Shown: positions 1 through 9,313, counted from the first letter of the stretch. The stretch: DNA of 64,000 nt from Bacillota bacterium (GCA_023423045.1 JAFAGA010000006.1:62001-126000), one strand, 5' to 3'. Numbers and translations are program-made. The notes: generated by a model from the sequence alone, not told the origin.

Positions 1-65
1 CCGCACCCCTCTTTTGAGAGAGATACGGGATTATGACAATTGTTCCAAAAAAGCAATTTTCCACA

Positions 66-335
66 TCATTTCAATTTTGTACGGAACAGGTTGACCAGGG
101 ACAATAAAATTACCGCCCCGAGAACGGATATAAAGAAGCTCCACAGATTTAAGCCGGTGGCCGGACCCAGATTGAAGATCCCGGCAAGCCAGCCTCCGAT
201 AAAAGCGCCTATAATTCCAACAATCAGATTCCATCCAAAGCCCATTCTGGCATCATTACCGGTAATTTTACTTGCAATCCATCCCGATACTGCGCCCAGA
301 ATAAGCCATACTAACAGGTTCCCTATTTCAGGCAT
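66..335 (-). CDS. GlsB/YeaQ/YmgE-family stress membrane protein
   Basis: An 89-residue, very hydrophobic protein of the GlsB/YeaQ/YmgE (transglycosylase-associated) family, at the family's usual length. Three membrane helices are visible at about residues 6-22, 30-50 and 62-84, with glycine-rich turns (GWIASKITG, IGAFIGGWLAG). An AGGAG ribosome site lies 8 bases before the ATG. Family members are small inner-membrane proteins induced by general stress, and their molecular role is not established. The gene starts 26 bases after the csbD-like gene ends, on the same strand, so the two are probably one transcript. Family assignment is firm, function is not. Confidence 0.88.
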   Translation of the reverse strand: MPEIGNLLVWLILGAVSGWIASKITGNDARMGFGWNLIVGIIGAFIGGWLAGIFNLGPATGLNLWSFFISVLGAVILLSLVNLFRTKLK

Positions 336-361
336 TTCATTTACTCCTTTCTGCGATACAG

Positions 362-583
362 TCAGTTCCTATCCTTTTTCTCCGGCTTAACCAGGTCAAG
401 GACATCATTTGCCTTCTCAGCCATCTCTTCCTTCACATCCTCCAGCTTATCCCCAACCTGGGCTTTCATGGTTTGAAGCTTGCCCTTCAGCTCCAACCTG
501 TTGTTATCCATATGGCGGCCTGCGGTTTCCTTTATTTTACCCATCAAATTATCCTTTGAATTTTCGAAATCTTCTTTCAGCAT
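362..583 (-). CDS. CsbD-family stress-response protein
   Basis: A 73-residue, highly charged, helix-prone protein with no membrane segment. It has the CsbD pattern (NLMGKIKETAG near residue 12, then ELKGKLQTMKAQVGDKLEDVKEEM) and a lysine-rich end. CsbD-like proteins are abundant soluble stress proteins, controlled by sigma-B in Bacillus; their biochemical role is unknown. The ATG is preceded by GGAGGGAGCT. It is the first gene of a probable two-gene stress operon with the GlsB-like gene. No sigma-B-type promoter was recognised upstream. Confidence 0.85.
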   Translation of the reverse strand: MLKEDFENSKDNLMGKIKETAGRHMDNNRLELKGKLQTMKAQVGDKLEDVKEEMAEKANDVLDLVKPEKKDRN

Positions 584-651
584 AGCTCCCTCCGTACTTT
601 ATCTCTATTAACAAGTTAGGATTAGGATGTGCAAAAGCGGAATTAATATAC

Positions 652-692
652 AAAGGACCAGGAATTATCTTGTCGATAATCCTGGTCCTTTT
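652..692. terminator. Strong hairpin between csbD-like gene and solute-binding protein gene
   Basis: A near-perfect stem (arms AAAGGACCAGGAATTATC and GATAATCCTGGTCCTTT) closes on a five-base loop. The T-run is clearer on the + strand (CCTTTTGTT). The gene on the right reads leftwards on the minus strand, so this may be the distal end of its transcript. Confidence 0.6.
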
Positions 693-866
693 GTTATATC
701 ATGAACAAAAATCACGTTCATGATCTTCAGCTCCGATCGCATGCTTACAAGCAGGCTTACATCATGCTCACTACGCTTTTGTTATATCATGAACATAAAC
801 CACGTTCATGATCTTCAGCTCCGATCGCATGCTTACAAGCAGGCTTGCATCATGCTCACTACGCTT
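691..866. repeat. Two tandem 88-bp direct repeats, each with a hairpin
   Basis: Positions 691-778 and 779-866 are almost identical, with only a few substitutions. Each copy begins with TTGTTAT and contains a perfect inverted repeat ATCATGAAC-N9-GTTCATGAT (698-724 in the first copy), then a looser GCATG/CATGC pair. They fill the 3' flank of the solute-binding protein gene that ends at 887. No coding capacity was seen. Confidence 0.85.
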
Positions 867-886
867 TATCATATTATCACATTCGA

Positions 887-2500
887 TTAGTTGCCTTTTT
901 CCTCAATGAACTTATTCAGCTGAGTGTTTGCCTCACCCACTACCTTGTCAATTCCGTTATCCTTTAATTTCTGGATAAACTTAGGCAGTTCTGTAGCCGG
1001 ATCAATTGTGCCGGAATTCAGGGAAAGAGCATATTCAGCAGCGGTATTCGCCAAAGAAGCCAGTTCCGTATCAACGGAAGTTGAATCGAAGGCCCATCCA
1101 AGAATCGGGATCTCACCTGCGGAACCATAATATGCCTTAAATTTCTCTTGGAAATCCAGACCCTGGCCCTGCAGAGGAGGCAGCTGGGTAACATTACCCA
1201 TGCCATTGGTCCAAGGAATATAATCCTGACGCTTGTCGGTAAATACAACCTCTCCGCCTTCCAAGTTGTAATGAACACCTTCAATACCGTATTCAAGAAG
1301 CGTGAAAAGGTAGGGGTCGGTATTTAAGAGGTTGAGGAACATCATCGCACGCTCCGGATTCCTGGAAGCCGTGGAGATCGCCATCATTGCTCCCTGAGAG
1401 GAGGTAGTATCCACATAAGCAGGTGTACAGGGAACCATTGCTACTTCAAATCCGCGCTCACCGGTTGCCTGAATTTCATATCCGAGTGCATAGCTCTGTG
1501 TACCGATGAGATATTCACCGCTGAGCTGCTTTGCAGTACGTGTGGCATTAGCCTGGCTCTGATTGCCCATTGCAGGATCAATATAACCTGCCAGGAAGTA
1601 TTCACGGGTCTTCTCTACAAATTTCTTATATTCAGGAGTTTCAAATTTGCTCAGAATTTTATTGCCGTAAGGTCCCTCTGCGGCAGTATCCTTAGGATTG
1701 ATGTAGTAAGAGAGCATATTATTGGTTGCAGCATCACCTGTCACGATGATGGAATTGTTAACCATTCTCTCAAGCACTGCGCCTTCTACCAATAAAGGAT
1801 AGAAGTCGGGGCCTTCGCCCTCTTTTACCTTCTTCATAATCTCGCCAAAGCCATAATAATCGGTATTCTTAATATCGTCTACCGTATAGCCATATTTCTC
1901 AAGAAGAGGAACATTGATATCCCAGCAGTTCTGGGTTGCAATATCCTTATAGCCGGGAACCGCATATACACCGTAACCATCCGAGCCTTGCACCTTTGCA
2001 CCATTGGTCAGAACCTTGGGAAGTGCTGCCCAGAGCTCAGGAGCATATTTTTCAATCAGGTTGTTGTCAGGATCATCCAGGCGTACCCAGGCACCCTTTC
2101 TTGCATGGGAGTTATACTCACTTGCACCCCAGGAAGCAGTGAAGTAGATATCCACATCATCGCCGCCATTGATTGAAAGAATTACATTGTCATCAAAATC
2201 AGCCCAGGTTCCCCAGATAGGCTCTAGGGTCACGTTCAGCTTTTCCTTCAGATACTCATTTGCCTTCGCAAGAACCGGTGTTGCATCGGTGACATTGCTG
2301 CCATGAAGATACCATTTCAAGGTAACCGGCTCAAGTGCCTCTGCCTGAGGTGCCTCTGTGGGATCATCCTTGGACTGCTCCGCCTTTGTCGGTGCCGCCG
2401 TAGGATCAGTTTTGGTCTCCACTGCCGGTTTTGTTCCGCATCCCGCAAACAGCGCGGTTACCATCATAAGTGTCAGAATTACAGATAGAACTTTTTTCAT
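887..2500 (-). CDS. Sugar ABC transporter solute-binding lipoprotein (DUF3502 type)
   Basis: A 537-residue extracellular family 1 solute-binding protein. From the chosen ATG, which has a GGAGG box and normal spacing, it has a lipoprotein signal ending in FAGC with the lipidated Cys at residue 21. A Pro/Thr/Ala/Glu-rich linker (about 22-60) precedes the binding domain. The end (ILGWAFDSTSVDTELASL, then LPKFIQKLKDNGIDKV) matches the DUF3502 tail of LplA-like binding proteins. It would present an oligosaccharide to the two permeases encoded just upstream (2579-3520 and 3579-4544). The longer in-frame start at 2572 lacks a signal peptide and is rejected. The ligand is unknown; an alpha-glucan fragment is a guess from the pullulanase nearby. 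Confidence 0.92.
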   Translation of the reverse strand: MKKVLSVILTLMMVTALFAGCGTKPAVETKTDPTAAPTKAEQSKDDPTEAPQAEALEPVTLKWYLHGSNVTDATPVLAKANEYLKEKLNVTLEPIWGTWADFDDNVILSINGGDDVDIYFTASWGASEYNSHARKGAWVRLDDPDNNLIEKYAPELWAALPKVLTNGAKVQGSDGYGVYAVPGYKDIATQNCWDINVPLLEKYGYTVDDIKNTDYYGFGEIMKKVKEGEGPDFYPLLVEGAVLERMVNNSIIVTGDAATNNMLSYYINPKDTAAEGPYGNKILSKFETPEYKKFVEKTREYFLAGYIDPAMGNQSQANATRTAKQLSGEYLIGTQSYALGYEIQATGERGFEVAMVPCTPAYVDTTSSQGAMMAISTASRNPERAMMFLNLLNTDPYLFTLLEYGIEGVHYNLEGGEVVFTDKRQDYIPWTNGMGNVTQLPPLQGQGLDFQEKFKAYYGSAGEIPILGWAFDSTSVDTELASLANTAAEYALSLNSGTIDPATELPKFIQKLKDNGIDKVVGEANTQLNKFIEEKGN

Positions 2501-2578
2501 GAATAAAACCCTCCCTGTATAATATGTTTTATTGTAATGGGCCTCCTGAAAACAAATACCGTCTTCATTCATCCCTTC

Positions 2579-3520
2579 TTACCCTTTTACCGAACCAATG
2601 GTCAGTCCTGAGATAATATAACGCTGGAAGAACGGATAGGCACACGCAATGGGTACCACAATCAGCACCACTAATGCCATACGCAGACTCTCTTGCGGAA
2701 GTGAGCTCATAATCTTCGCCGCCTCCAGACCCAGCTGGGCACTGTTGCGTACAACAAAGTCCACTTCATTCTGCTGCTTCATCAGCAGATATTGTAACGG
2801 TATGTATTTATTGTCCTTAATGTAAAGCATGGCAATGAACCATTCATTCCAGTAAGCAAGGGCATTGAGCAGCGCAACGGTTGCAATACCCGGCTTGGAA
2901 ATCGGCACAATGATCCGAAACAGCGTATTATACTCACCGCTCCCATCAATGGATGCTGCTTCAATCAATTCCGTCGGAACCGTACTTTGGAAAAAGGTTC
3001 TCATAACAATAAGGTTAAAGGGGTTCACCAGCATCGGCACAATCAGTGCGGCATAGCTGTCGCTTAAGCCCAGCATGTTCTTACACACCATGTAGGTAGG
3101 GGCAAGTCCGCCGCCGAACATCATAGTGAAGAAACAGAAAAAAGTAAAAAAGCCGCGATATTTAAAGTCCTTACGAAACAGTGCATACGAATATAGAATA
3201 CAAATCAGCACGCTCAGGGCCGTACCCACAATGGTGATAAAAAAGCTGTTAAAGTAGGAGCGCCAGAGCACATCCCCTAAATCCATAATGTACCGGTAAG
3301 CGTACAAGGACAGTTCAACCGGCCAAAAGGAAAACCCAATCTGGCGGATGCTGGCTTCAGAGGAAAACGATATAATCGTCACAAAGATGAATGGGAGAAT
3401 ACAAATCAGGCAAAACGACCCCAATACCAGATTTAACAGCATTTCCACCGGGCGGCTGACTGCATTCAGCCTGGATTTCTTTTTTCTTGCAGTTACCATA
3501 TCTCTTCTCATAATCATCAA
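2579..3520 (-). CDS. Carbohydrate ABC transporter permease, LplC/YtcP type
   Basis: A 313-residue inner-membrane permease with six predicted helices. The first starts near residue 30 (LVLGSFCLICILPFIF). The cytoplasmic EAA loop reads EAASIDGSGEYNTLFRIIVP and meets the transport ATPase. The C-terminal GLTIGSVKG is typical of the LplC branch. It lies between its partner permease (58 bases away) and the solute-binding protein, giving the order permease-permease-binding protein. No ATPase gene is in the cluster, so a shared MsmX-like ATPase elsewhere is inferred. The exact start is uncertain: ATG codons at residues 1, 4 and 8 all have weak ribosome sites. Confidence 0.9.
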   Translation of the reverse strand: MMIMRRDMVTARKKKSRLNAVSRPVEMLLNLVLGSFCLICILPFIFVTIISFSSEASIRQIGFSFWPVELSLYAYRYIMDLGDVLWRSYFNSFFITIVGTALSVLICILYSYALFRKDFKYRGFFTFFCFFTMMFGGGLAPTYMVCKNMLGLSDSYAALIVPMLVNPFNLIVMRTFFQSTVPTELIEAASIDGSGEYNTLFRIIVPISKPGIATVALLNALAYWNEWFIAMLYIKDNKYIPLQYLLMKQQNEVDFVVRNSAQLGLEAAKIMSSLPQESLRMALVVLIVVPIACAYPFFQRYIISGLTIGSVKG

Positions 3521-3578
3521 TCCAATCTTAATTATAGTAATCGGGAAGCTATTCTATCGCTCTTCGGTCATATCCTCC

Positions 3579-4544
3579 TCAGAACAGGCTGCTTTCTGAA
3601 TCCACTCTGCGGACCGCGGTGTTGGCTGCCATGAGACAAATAAATCCTACAATATTCTGCATCAGACCGGCCGCGGAACTCATTCCGATATTGCCTGTCG
3701 CCTTCAGCGCCCTGTATACAAAGGTATCGATTACCTGGGTCGTAGGGAACAAAGGTCCGGAATTCATCGGCACATTCCAGAATAAACCGAAGTCCGCATT
3801 AAATATCTTACCCACGTTCATAATCAGCAGGATTGCTACCATCGTCCTAAGATGGGGGAGCGTCACATATTTAATCTGCTGCCACTTGGATGCCCCGTCG
3901 ATGCTGGCCGCTTCGTACTGGGATGCATCAATTCCTGTAATTGCCGCCAGATACAATATGGTGGAATAGCCGGTAAGCTTCCATACATTGGCAATGGTCA
4001 GGATGACAGGCCATGGCCTGTTATCGTTATACCAGTTGACCGGCTCCATCCCCCAGCTTCTCTGAAGATGAACCAGGAGCCCCTTGGTGGGATCCAGGAA
4101 TGCAAGCACAAAATAACTTGCCACAACCCAGCTCAGAAAATAAGGAAAGAACATCAGGGTCTGGTGGACCTTGGCGGTAAACTTATTGGTAATCTCATTG
4201 AGCATAATGGCAAAGCTTACGGAGATAATTAATCCAAGAGCAATCCACAATATATTGTAGCCCATGGTATTACGAATCATCGCCCAGGAGTCCTTCGTCG
4301 TATAAAGGAACCGAAAATTCTTCAGCCCTACCCAATTACTATGTATGATATTGTTTACCAGGCTCGGACTCTTGCTGTAAATCTTATAATCCTGAAACGC
4401 CATCACAATGCCGAACATCGGAAGATATCGGAGCAGGAAAAACCATATTGCTCCCGGCAGCACCATGGTCAAAAGCATTAGGGTCTTTTTCCTGGATGCA
4501 AACCCTGCAGAGGGTTGTTTCTTTTTTACTTCTGGTCTGGGCAT
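3579..4544 (-). CDS. Carbohydrate ABC transporter permease, LplB type
   Basis: A 321-residue permease from the ATG that follows AAGGGAGGCTTTACAAT. The in-frame start at 4592 has no ribosome site. The N-terminus is basic (PRPEVKKK), the first helix is near residue 25, and FGIVMAFQDYKIY is the conserved early periplasmic stretch of LplB proteins. The EAA loop reads EAASIDGASKWQQIKYVTLP. It forms the membrane pore with the LplC-type gene downstream and is first in the operon. A candidate -10 box (TATAAT, 4628-4633, minus strand) has no good -35, which would fit an activated promoter. No regulator gene is adjacent. Confidence 0.9.
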   Translation of the reverse strand: MPRPEVKKKQPSAGFASRKKTLMLLTMVLPGAIWFFLLRYLPMFGIVMAFQDYKIYSKSPSLVNNIIHSNWVGLKNFRFLYTTKDSWAMIRNTMGYNILWIALGLIISVSFAIMLNEITNKFTAKVHQTLMFFPYFLSWVVASYFVLAFLDPTKGLLVHLQRSWGMEPVNWYNDNRPWPVILTIANVWKLTGYSTILYLAAITGIDASQYEAASIDGASKWQQIKYVTLPHLRTMVAILLIMNVGKIFNADFGLFWNVPMNSGPLFPTTQVIDTFVYRALKATGNIGMSSAAGLMQNIVGFICLMAANTAVRRVDSESSLF

Positions 4545-4960
4545 ATTGTAAAGCCTCCCTTTTATAATCTGATAAGCTTGTGTAATTCGCATAAAACAGT
4601 TGCCTGTCCTGCAAATTCTTTATGAATATTATATAATCATATTACACATTTTTTTGGATATAGTCATTCTACAGAATTGTGATTTTTTGCATACTCTTGT
4701 TATCTTCCGATCTATTTTATTTTTCCAAATGGATTTAATTCGATTCTTCAGAGCGTAACACAAAAGAGCACTGCACTCTCCATCCTGCCTTATCCTGAGT
4801 CGTACCTGGTGGTATGTACGCTTGGATAGTACAAAATAAAAAGCACAATGCCCTGTTCCATCAAAATTATTGCTGCACCTGAATTCCCTCTATATCTTAG
4901 AGGAAATATCAGATGTTCGTTCTCATTCTTCCTGCAAAAGTATGCGGATAAGTTCTGGTC
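4545..4960. other. 416-base intergenic region
   Basis: AT-rich next to the lplB-like gene, with a -10-like TATAAT at 4628-4633 (minus strand). The rest is plain; two weak small hairpins (around 4801-4820 and 4888-4906) are the only structures seen. No gene, repeat or convincing terminator for the pullulanase gene was found. Confidence 0.5.
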
Positions 4961-6946
4961 TTAATATGCTCTCCGCTTTGCCAAAATCAGTGCAGAAATC
5001 GGTCCTATCTCCACTTCCCCGCCGGGATGATGCCCCAATACAACAGTACCGGCTTCCTGCCCTTTGGCATAGATCTTCCAATTGCCTTCCGGAATTGCCA
5101 TCTTTCTGCTCTCCCGATTTGCATTATAGATCACATAAATCTCCTCTTCCTCATCCGCGAGAAGAAAGGCTACGATATTAGGCTGGCACCAATTCAGAAA
5201 CCTCAAGCTGGCACGCAGTTCTTCCGCCCCCGTCAGGCGCAGCAGTCCATGAGCCTTTCGAAATGCGATCAGTCCCTTATAATACTCCACCGCTGTCCTG
5301 TACTCATGACAGCGATTCCATTTCAGACTGTTAATCGCATCCGGAGAACGATAACTGTTTCCGTCAAAGGCGGTTTCCTCCTGATCCAGAGGCTTGCTCC
5401 TCAGAAATTCCTCCCCTGCCTGAAAGAAGGGAATCCCCTGACACGTAAATACAATCGCAGCAGATAACAGATTCATCCGAATTCTGTCCTCCCTGCTCTC
5501 TCCCGGAGTGGATGAGATGAGTTTATCCCAAAGCGTCAGATTGTCATGGGCTGAGGCATAGTTTACTGTCTGTGACGGCTCCGCAGCCCAGGGCGCATTG
5601 GAAGAAGACATGACTCTTCCGTAGTCCACCCCCTGATGCCAAACGGAAGCGGCAACACCAAATTTTATAGTTTCCTCCAGTCCTCCTCGTCCGCTGATGA
5701 AGCCCCGTTCCTCTTTATGGAATACACTCCCTTTTGCCGCATCCCGCAGATCATCGCTAAAGACCGCAATTCCCCGGTTTGTATATTTAATATTGGTTTT
5801 TAGGGCACGCGTCCAGTCAGGAAGCGGCGACAATCCCCCGGTCCACCCCTCTCCATAGATGAGAATACCGGGATCAATTCTATTCAGAACCCTTCTCAGC
5901 TCGTTCATCGTCTGTATATCATGAATCCCCATCAGATCGAAGCGGAAACCGTCAATATGGTATTCCTGAACCCAGTACACCACAGAATCTATGATAAATT
6001 TACGCATCATCGCGCGCTCCGAGGCTGTTTCATTTCCACAGCCGGAGGCATTGGAGAAATCCCCCTCCGGAGTCAGGCGGTGATAATACCCCGGCACGAT
6101 ACGGTTAAAATTCGATTCTACACTCTCCATGGTATGGTTATATACCACATCCATTATCACACGGATCCTTTTTTTATGAAGTGCCTGTACCATCTGCTTA
6201 AATTCTTTAATCCTTACCTCTCCATGATAAGGGTCCGTTGAATAAGAGCCTTCCGGAACATTATAATTCTTCGGATCATAGCCCCAATTGAACTGCTTCT
6301 CTTCCGGTTTCGCTTCGTCCACCGTAGCGAAATCAAAGACGGGCAGCAGATGTACGTGAGTAATTCCCAAGTCAACCAGATAGTCCAGACCCGTCTTTTC
6401 TCCGTACGAATTAACGGTTCCCTCTTCGGTGAAGGCCAGATATTTACCGGTATGGCGCATCCCGGAGCTGATATCAGCCGAGAAATCCCGGACATGGAGT
6501 TCATAGATGATGGCGTCCGTCGGATTCTCGAACTCGGGAATCCTCTCCTCTTCAAAGCCCGGAGGGTTTGTAGAAGCCAGATCCACCACCATCCCCCTGT
6601 CTCCGTTCACTCCCACCGCTCTGGCATAGGGGTCCACAGCCTCCTTCGTTTCTTTCTCCACAGTAACCTCGTAGGTATAGTAGATCCCGTTCAGATCTCC
6701 TGAAACCGACGCCCTCCAAGTCCCTTTACAATCAGGATGCATCGGGATGCAATCAAATAGATCCTCCCGCTCTCCGCTCCGATATAACTTAATCATAACC
6801 TGGGAGGCCGTGGGCGCCCATACGCAAAAACGAGTCGCTTCCCTGGTCCAGACCGCACCTAAATCATTTCCTGTATAATAATTGGCTGCCTCAAACTCCG
6901 CAGTCATAAACTTGTGATAATATTCCAGCATTCTATGCTTATCCAA
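4961..6946 (-). CDS. pulA: Type I pullulanase (GH13_14), cytoplasmic
   Basis: A 661-residue alpha-1,6-debranching enzyme that hydrolyses branch points of pullulan, glycogen or amylopectin fragments. An N-terminal CBM48-like domain (FCVWAPTASQVMIKLY) comes first, then the type I pullulanase signature NWGYDPKNYNVPEG. The four GH13 regions follow: DVVYNHT, GFRFDLMGI (nucleophile Asp), YGEGW (acid/base Glu) and YASAHDN. There is no signal peptide, so it acts on imported maltooligosaccharides or glycogen. The TTG at 6946 is chosen because GGAGG sits 6 bases upstream; the ATG five codons later has its box 21 bases away, and the 7021 start has none. The promoter at 7054-7082 is overlapped by a large palindrome. 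Confidence 0.95.
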   Translation of the reverse strand: MDKHRMLEYYHKFMTAEFEAANYYTGNDLGAVWTREATRFCVWAPTASQVMIKLYRSGEREDLFDCIPMHPDCKGTWRASVSGDLNGIYYTYEVTVEKETKEAVDPYARAVGVNGDRGMVVDLASTNPPGFEEERIPEFENPTDAIIYELHVRDFSADISSGMRHTGKYLAFTEEGTVNSYGEKTGLDYLVDLGITHVHLLPVFDFATVDEAKPEEKQFNWGYDPKNYNVPEGSYSTDPYHGEVRIKEFKQMVQALHKKRIRVIMDVVYNHTMESVESNFNRIVPGYYHRLTPEGDFSNASGCGNETASERAMMRKFIIDSVVYWVQEYHIDGFRFDLMGIHDIQTMNELRRVLNRIDPGILIYGEGWTGGLSPLPDWTRALKTNIKYTNRGIAVFSDDLRDAAKGSVFHKEERGFISGRGGLEETIKFGVAASVWHQGVDYGRVMSSSNAPWAAEPSQTVNYASAHDNLTLWDKLISSTPGESREDRIRMNLLSAAIVFTCQGIPFFQAGEEFLRSKPLDQEETAFDGNSYRSPDAINSLKWNRCHEYRTAVEYYKGLIAFRKAHGLLRLTGAEELRASLRFLNWCQPNIVAFLLADEEEEIYVIYNANRESRKMAIPEGNWKIYAKGQEAGTVVLGHHPGGEVEIGPISALILAKRRAY

Positions 6947-6977
6947 AATAAACCTCCAACTATCGACTTCACTTTTA

Positions 6978-6988
6978 CTTCCTGTAAT
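6978..6988. promoter_or_regulatory. Half-site of the TTCCTGTAA operator in the pulA leader
   Basis: CTTCCTGTAAT is identical to the right arm of the palindrome at 7026-7056 and lies between it and the pulA start. No matching left arm is present at the same 9-base spacing. Confidence 0.4.
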
Positions 6989-7025
6989 ACAAATTGTTAA
7001 AAAAGTCAATCCACTCCACACTCTG

Positions 7026-7056
7026 ATTACAGGAAGATGGTATTGCTTCCTGTAAT
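7026..7056. promoter_or_regulatory. 31-bp perfect palindrome overlapping the pulA -10 box
   Basis: ATTACAGGAAG, a 9-base spacer, then CTTCCTGTAAT: 11-base arms without a mismatch. It starts at the -10 hexamer of the pulA promoter and covers the presumed start point, the position of a repressor site. Near copies lie upstream of the Crp/Fnr-type gene at 11821-11849 and 11917-11945. Confidence 0.65.
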
Positions 7057-7082
7057 ATATTATATCACATCCCTCTTGTCAA
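7054..7082 (-). promoter_or_regulatory. Predicted sigma-A promoter of pulA
   Basis: On the minus strand TTGACA (7077-7082), 17 bases, TATATT (7054-7059). The start point would fall near 7047, inside the palindrome, leaving a leader of about 100 bases before the TTG start. Confidence 0.6.
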
Positions 7083-7212
7083 CTCTCCTGCAGGTATGTT
7101 CACAATTTATTGCGCAGAACAGCTTATCAAGCAGTTCAAACATCTGACTCCGGGGCAAATTGAAATGATAAAAGAAATTATGGAGGTAATAAAAATTTAT
7201 TTTACCATCCCA

Positions 7213-7242
7213 TTGACTTTTATCAATAGTTTGATATATATT
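7213..7242 (+). promoter_or_regulatory. Predicted promoter of the chemoreceptor gene
   Basis: TTGACT (7213-7218) followed 16-18 bases later by TATATA/TATATT. An AT-rich inverted repeat (about 7252-7286; arms TATCGTTA.../...AACGATA) lies just downstream in the leader. No sigma-D-type flagellar promoter was seen. Confidence 0.4.
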
Positions 7243-7401
7243 AATAATAGGTATCGTTACTATTATTGTATTAATAATAACGATAATATACTTGACAGTA
7301 AAAAGATCGCTGCTTCTCCTCTTTTGAAATGGCGTTTTAGCATTGAATGAATTTGTTTTGACTGTCTAGTACATAAAACCACGAAAGAAAGGAACAGAAA
7401 T

Positions 7402-9249
7402 ATGTTAAACCCCGCCGCGAATTCAGAAAAAAGAGAAAAACACAGTATTATGAAAGACCTTTCTATCAGCAGGAAATTAAGCATTGGATTTGGGATCCTT
7501 CTTATTCTAATAGCGCTATCCGCCTTGCTGTCCGTATTTTTTATCAGGAATATTGATCACCAGGTGGAGCTATACGGAGAATACACCGTACCAAATATGG
7601 AGCATGTCAGAAGCATGCAGGTAAATATGCAGGGAATTCTTCACTCTTTGCTGTATGCCATATTAGAAGACGATGCCCAGTCCATCAAAGCGGATTTGGA
7701 CGCCGCAAGCACTCATGCCGGTAAGGTAATATCTTCACTGGAGGCATATAAAAATCACCAGCGTAATCAGGACTTGGACGATGAAATCAATAACATCAGT
7801 ATGATTTTATCTGAGGCCGCCCAGATACGGGAAAAAATTAATACTCTTGTCCTGGACCACTCAGAAATAAATCTCGAGGAAGCTCTGAAGCTGTTTGAGA
7901 ATGAATATAAACCGAAAATCGATCAGACAATGGAAATTCTGTTCCGCCTGTCTGCAATTGCCGAGGAACGTGCCGCACAGCAAAACGCCGACGCAGAAGC
8001 CGCCGAACGGTTATCCTGGATTTTGCTTTCGGTTTCTGTCCTGACGTCCCTCGTATTGACATTAGGGGTAATCACTACCCTCAGAAAGGCTATCCTTCAA
8101 CCGATCAATGAGATTGTAGATGCGTACCGGGAAATATCCAAGGGTAATATGGGTGTTGAAATAAAATATGAGGCCAGGGACGAGATGGGTCAGATGGCTG
8201 AATTTATCCGGAATGGTAACCAGCTGCAGACTTCTATTATAAGGGATGTGATTGAGAAATTCACCCGGATTGCCCAGGGTGATTTAAGAATTAAAGTTGC
8301 TCTTGACTATCCCGGCGATTACAAGGTTCTCAAGGATGCCATACTCGATACTGCTGCATCGATGAACTATATTATGCATACCATTGATTCTGCCGCTGAG
8401 CAAGTCAGCATCGGTGCCTCTCAGGTTTCCTTCGGAGCCCAGAATCTCGCAGCAGGTTCGACAGAACAGGCCTCCTCCATCGAAGAACTCAGCGCATCCA
8501 TCACACAAGTCGCAGAGCAGGCCGGCAAAAATTCAGACAATGTCAGCAGCGCAACCCAATATGTTCAGCAGGCAAGCGAGGACATCATCAGCGGAAATGA
8601 GCATATGGCGCAGCTTACCGAGGCAATGGAGAAAATAGGTTCTGCTTCAAGTCAGGTTTCCAGCATTACAAAAACCATTGAAGATATTGCGTTTCAGACA
8701 AATATTCTCGCGTTGAACGCTACGATTGAAGCGGCCCGGGCAGGAAATGCAGGAAAAGGCTTTGCTGTTGTTGCCGACGAGGTACGAAATCTTGCCGCAA
8801 AATCTGCGGAAGCGGCCAGGCGGACCGGTGAACTTATCAAAAACACCATTGATACCGTAAACAGTGGAACAAAAATAACAGAGCAAACCGCACAGGTTCT
8901 GCATGCTTTAGGAACCGGTTCCAGCCAGATCGGAGACATTATGGTGGAAATCAGGAAGGCATCCTCCGAACAGGCCAGCGCAATTGAGCAGATCCAGCAG
9001 GGCCTTGAACAAGTTTCCTCCGTCGTACAGACGAATGCGGCTACTGCGCAGGAAAACTCGGCGACGAGTGAAGAAATGTCAGCTCAGGCGGCTATGCTGC
9101 GTGAAGAGGTCGGCAAATTCAAATTAGATGACCTCAGAAGCAATACCCCCGCCGTTCCCCTGCCGGATACCGTCATCTCCCTGTCAGATAATCTGCCCAG
9201 GTTAAGCAAGCCGGTATTAGAAGCTGCATCAGGCTTTGGAAAATATTAA
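7402..9249 (+). CDS. Methyl-accepting chemotaxis protein
   Basis: A 615-residue transmembrane chemoreceptor. TM1 is at about residues 26-50, followed by a helical 4HB-type sensor region of about 150 residues. TM2 is near 205-228 (WILLSVSVLTSLVLTLGVITTL shortened here), then a HAMP domain and a second HAMP-like stretch (IAQGDLRIKVALDYPGDYK). The long signalling coiled coil has the conserved tip FQTNILALNATIEAARAG and GFAVVADEVRNLA, which contacts CheA/CheW. AAAGGA lies 8 bases before the ATG. The ligand is unknown. It is divergent from pulA, so sensing of starch breakdown products is possible but only inferred. No other chemotaxis gene is in the window. Confidence 0.93.
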   Translation: MLNPAANSEKREKHSIMKDLSISRKLSIGFGILLILIALSALLSVFFIRNIDHQVELYGEYTVPNMEHVRSMQVNMQGILHSLLYAILEDDAQSIKADLDAASTHAGKVISSLEAYKNHQRNQDLDDEINNISMILSEAAQIREKINTLVLDHSEINLEEALKLFENEYKPKIDQTMEILFRLSAIAEERAAQQNADAEAAERLSWILLSVSVLTSLVLTLGVITTLRKAILQPINEIVDAYREISKGNMGVEIKYEARDEMGQMAEFIRNGNQLQTSIIRDVIEKFTRIAQGDLRIKVALDYPGDYKVLKDAILDTAASMNYIMHTIDSAAEQVSIGASQVSFGAQNLAAGSTEQASSIEELSASITQVAEQAGKNSDNVSSATQYVQQASEDIISGNEHMAQLTEAMEKIGSASSQVSSITKTIEDIAFQTNILALNATIEAARAGNAGKGFAVVADEVRNLAAKSAEAARRTGELIKNTIDTVNSGTKITEQTAQVLHALGTGSSQIGDIMVEIRKASSEQASAIEQIQQGLEQVSSVVQTNAATAQENSATSEEMSAQAAMLREEVGKFKLDDLRSNTPAVPLPDTVISLSDNLPRLSKPVLEAASGFGKY

Positions 9250-9272
9250 AACACTCACAACAGCTGTTGTTT

Positions 9273-9313
9273 ATCGGCTGCATTCCCCATCCATCGGAAA
9301 TGCAGCCGATTTT
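9273..9313 (+). terminator. Terminator after the chemoreceptor gene
   Basis: Twelve-base perfect stem ATCGGCTGCATT / AATGCAGCCGAT, 14-base loop, then TTTTAAAG. It separates the chemoreceptor gene from the convergent metallo-hydrolase gene. Confidence 0.8.

Noticed and set aside
40..390. 116-codon + strand frame opposite the GlsB- and CsbD-like genes
   Set aside because: Antisense to two recognisable small genes with good ribosome sites, and its own product has no recognisable features.
691..866. The tandem 88-bp repeats as a CRISPR array or mobile-element end
   Set aside because: Units abut without variable spacers, only two copies exist, and no transposase or cas gene is near.
7096..7350. 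84-codon + strand frame upstream of the chemoreceptor gene
   Set aside because: Lies in AT-rich promoter DNA, has no ribosome site and resembles no protein.
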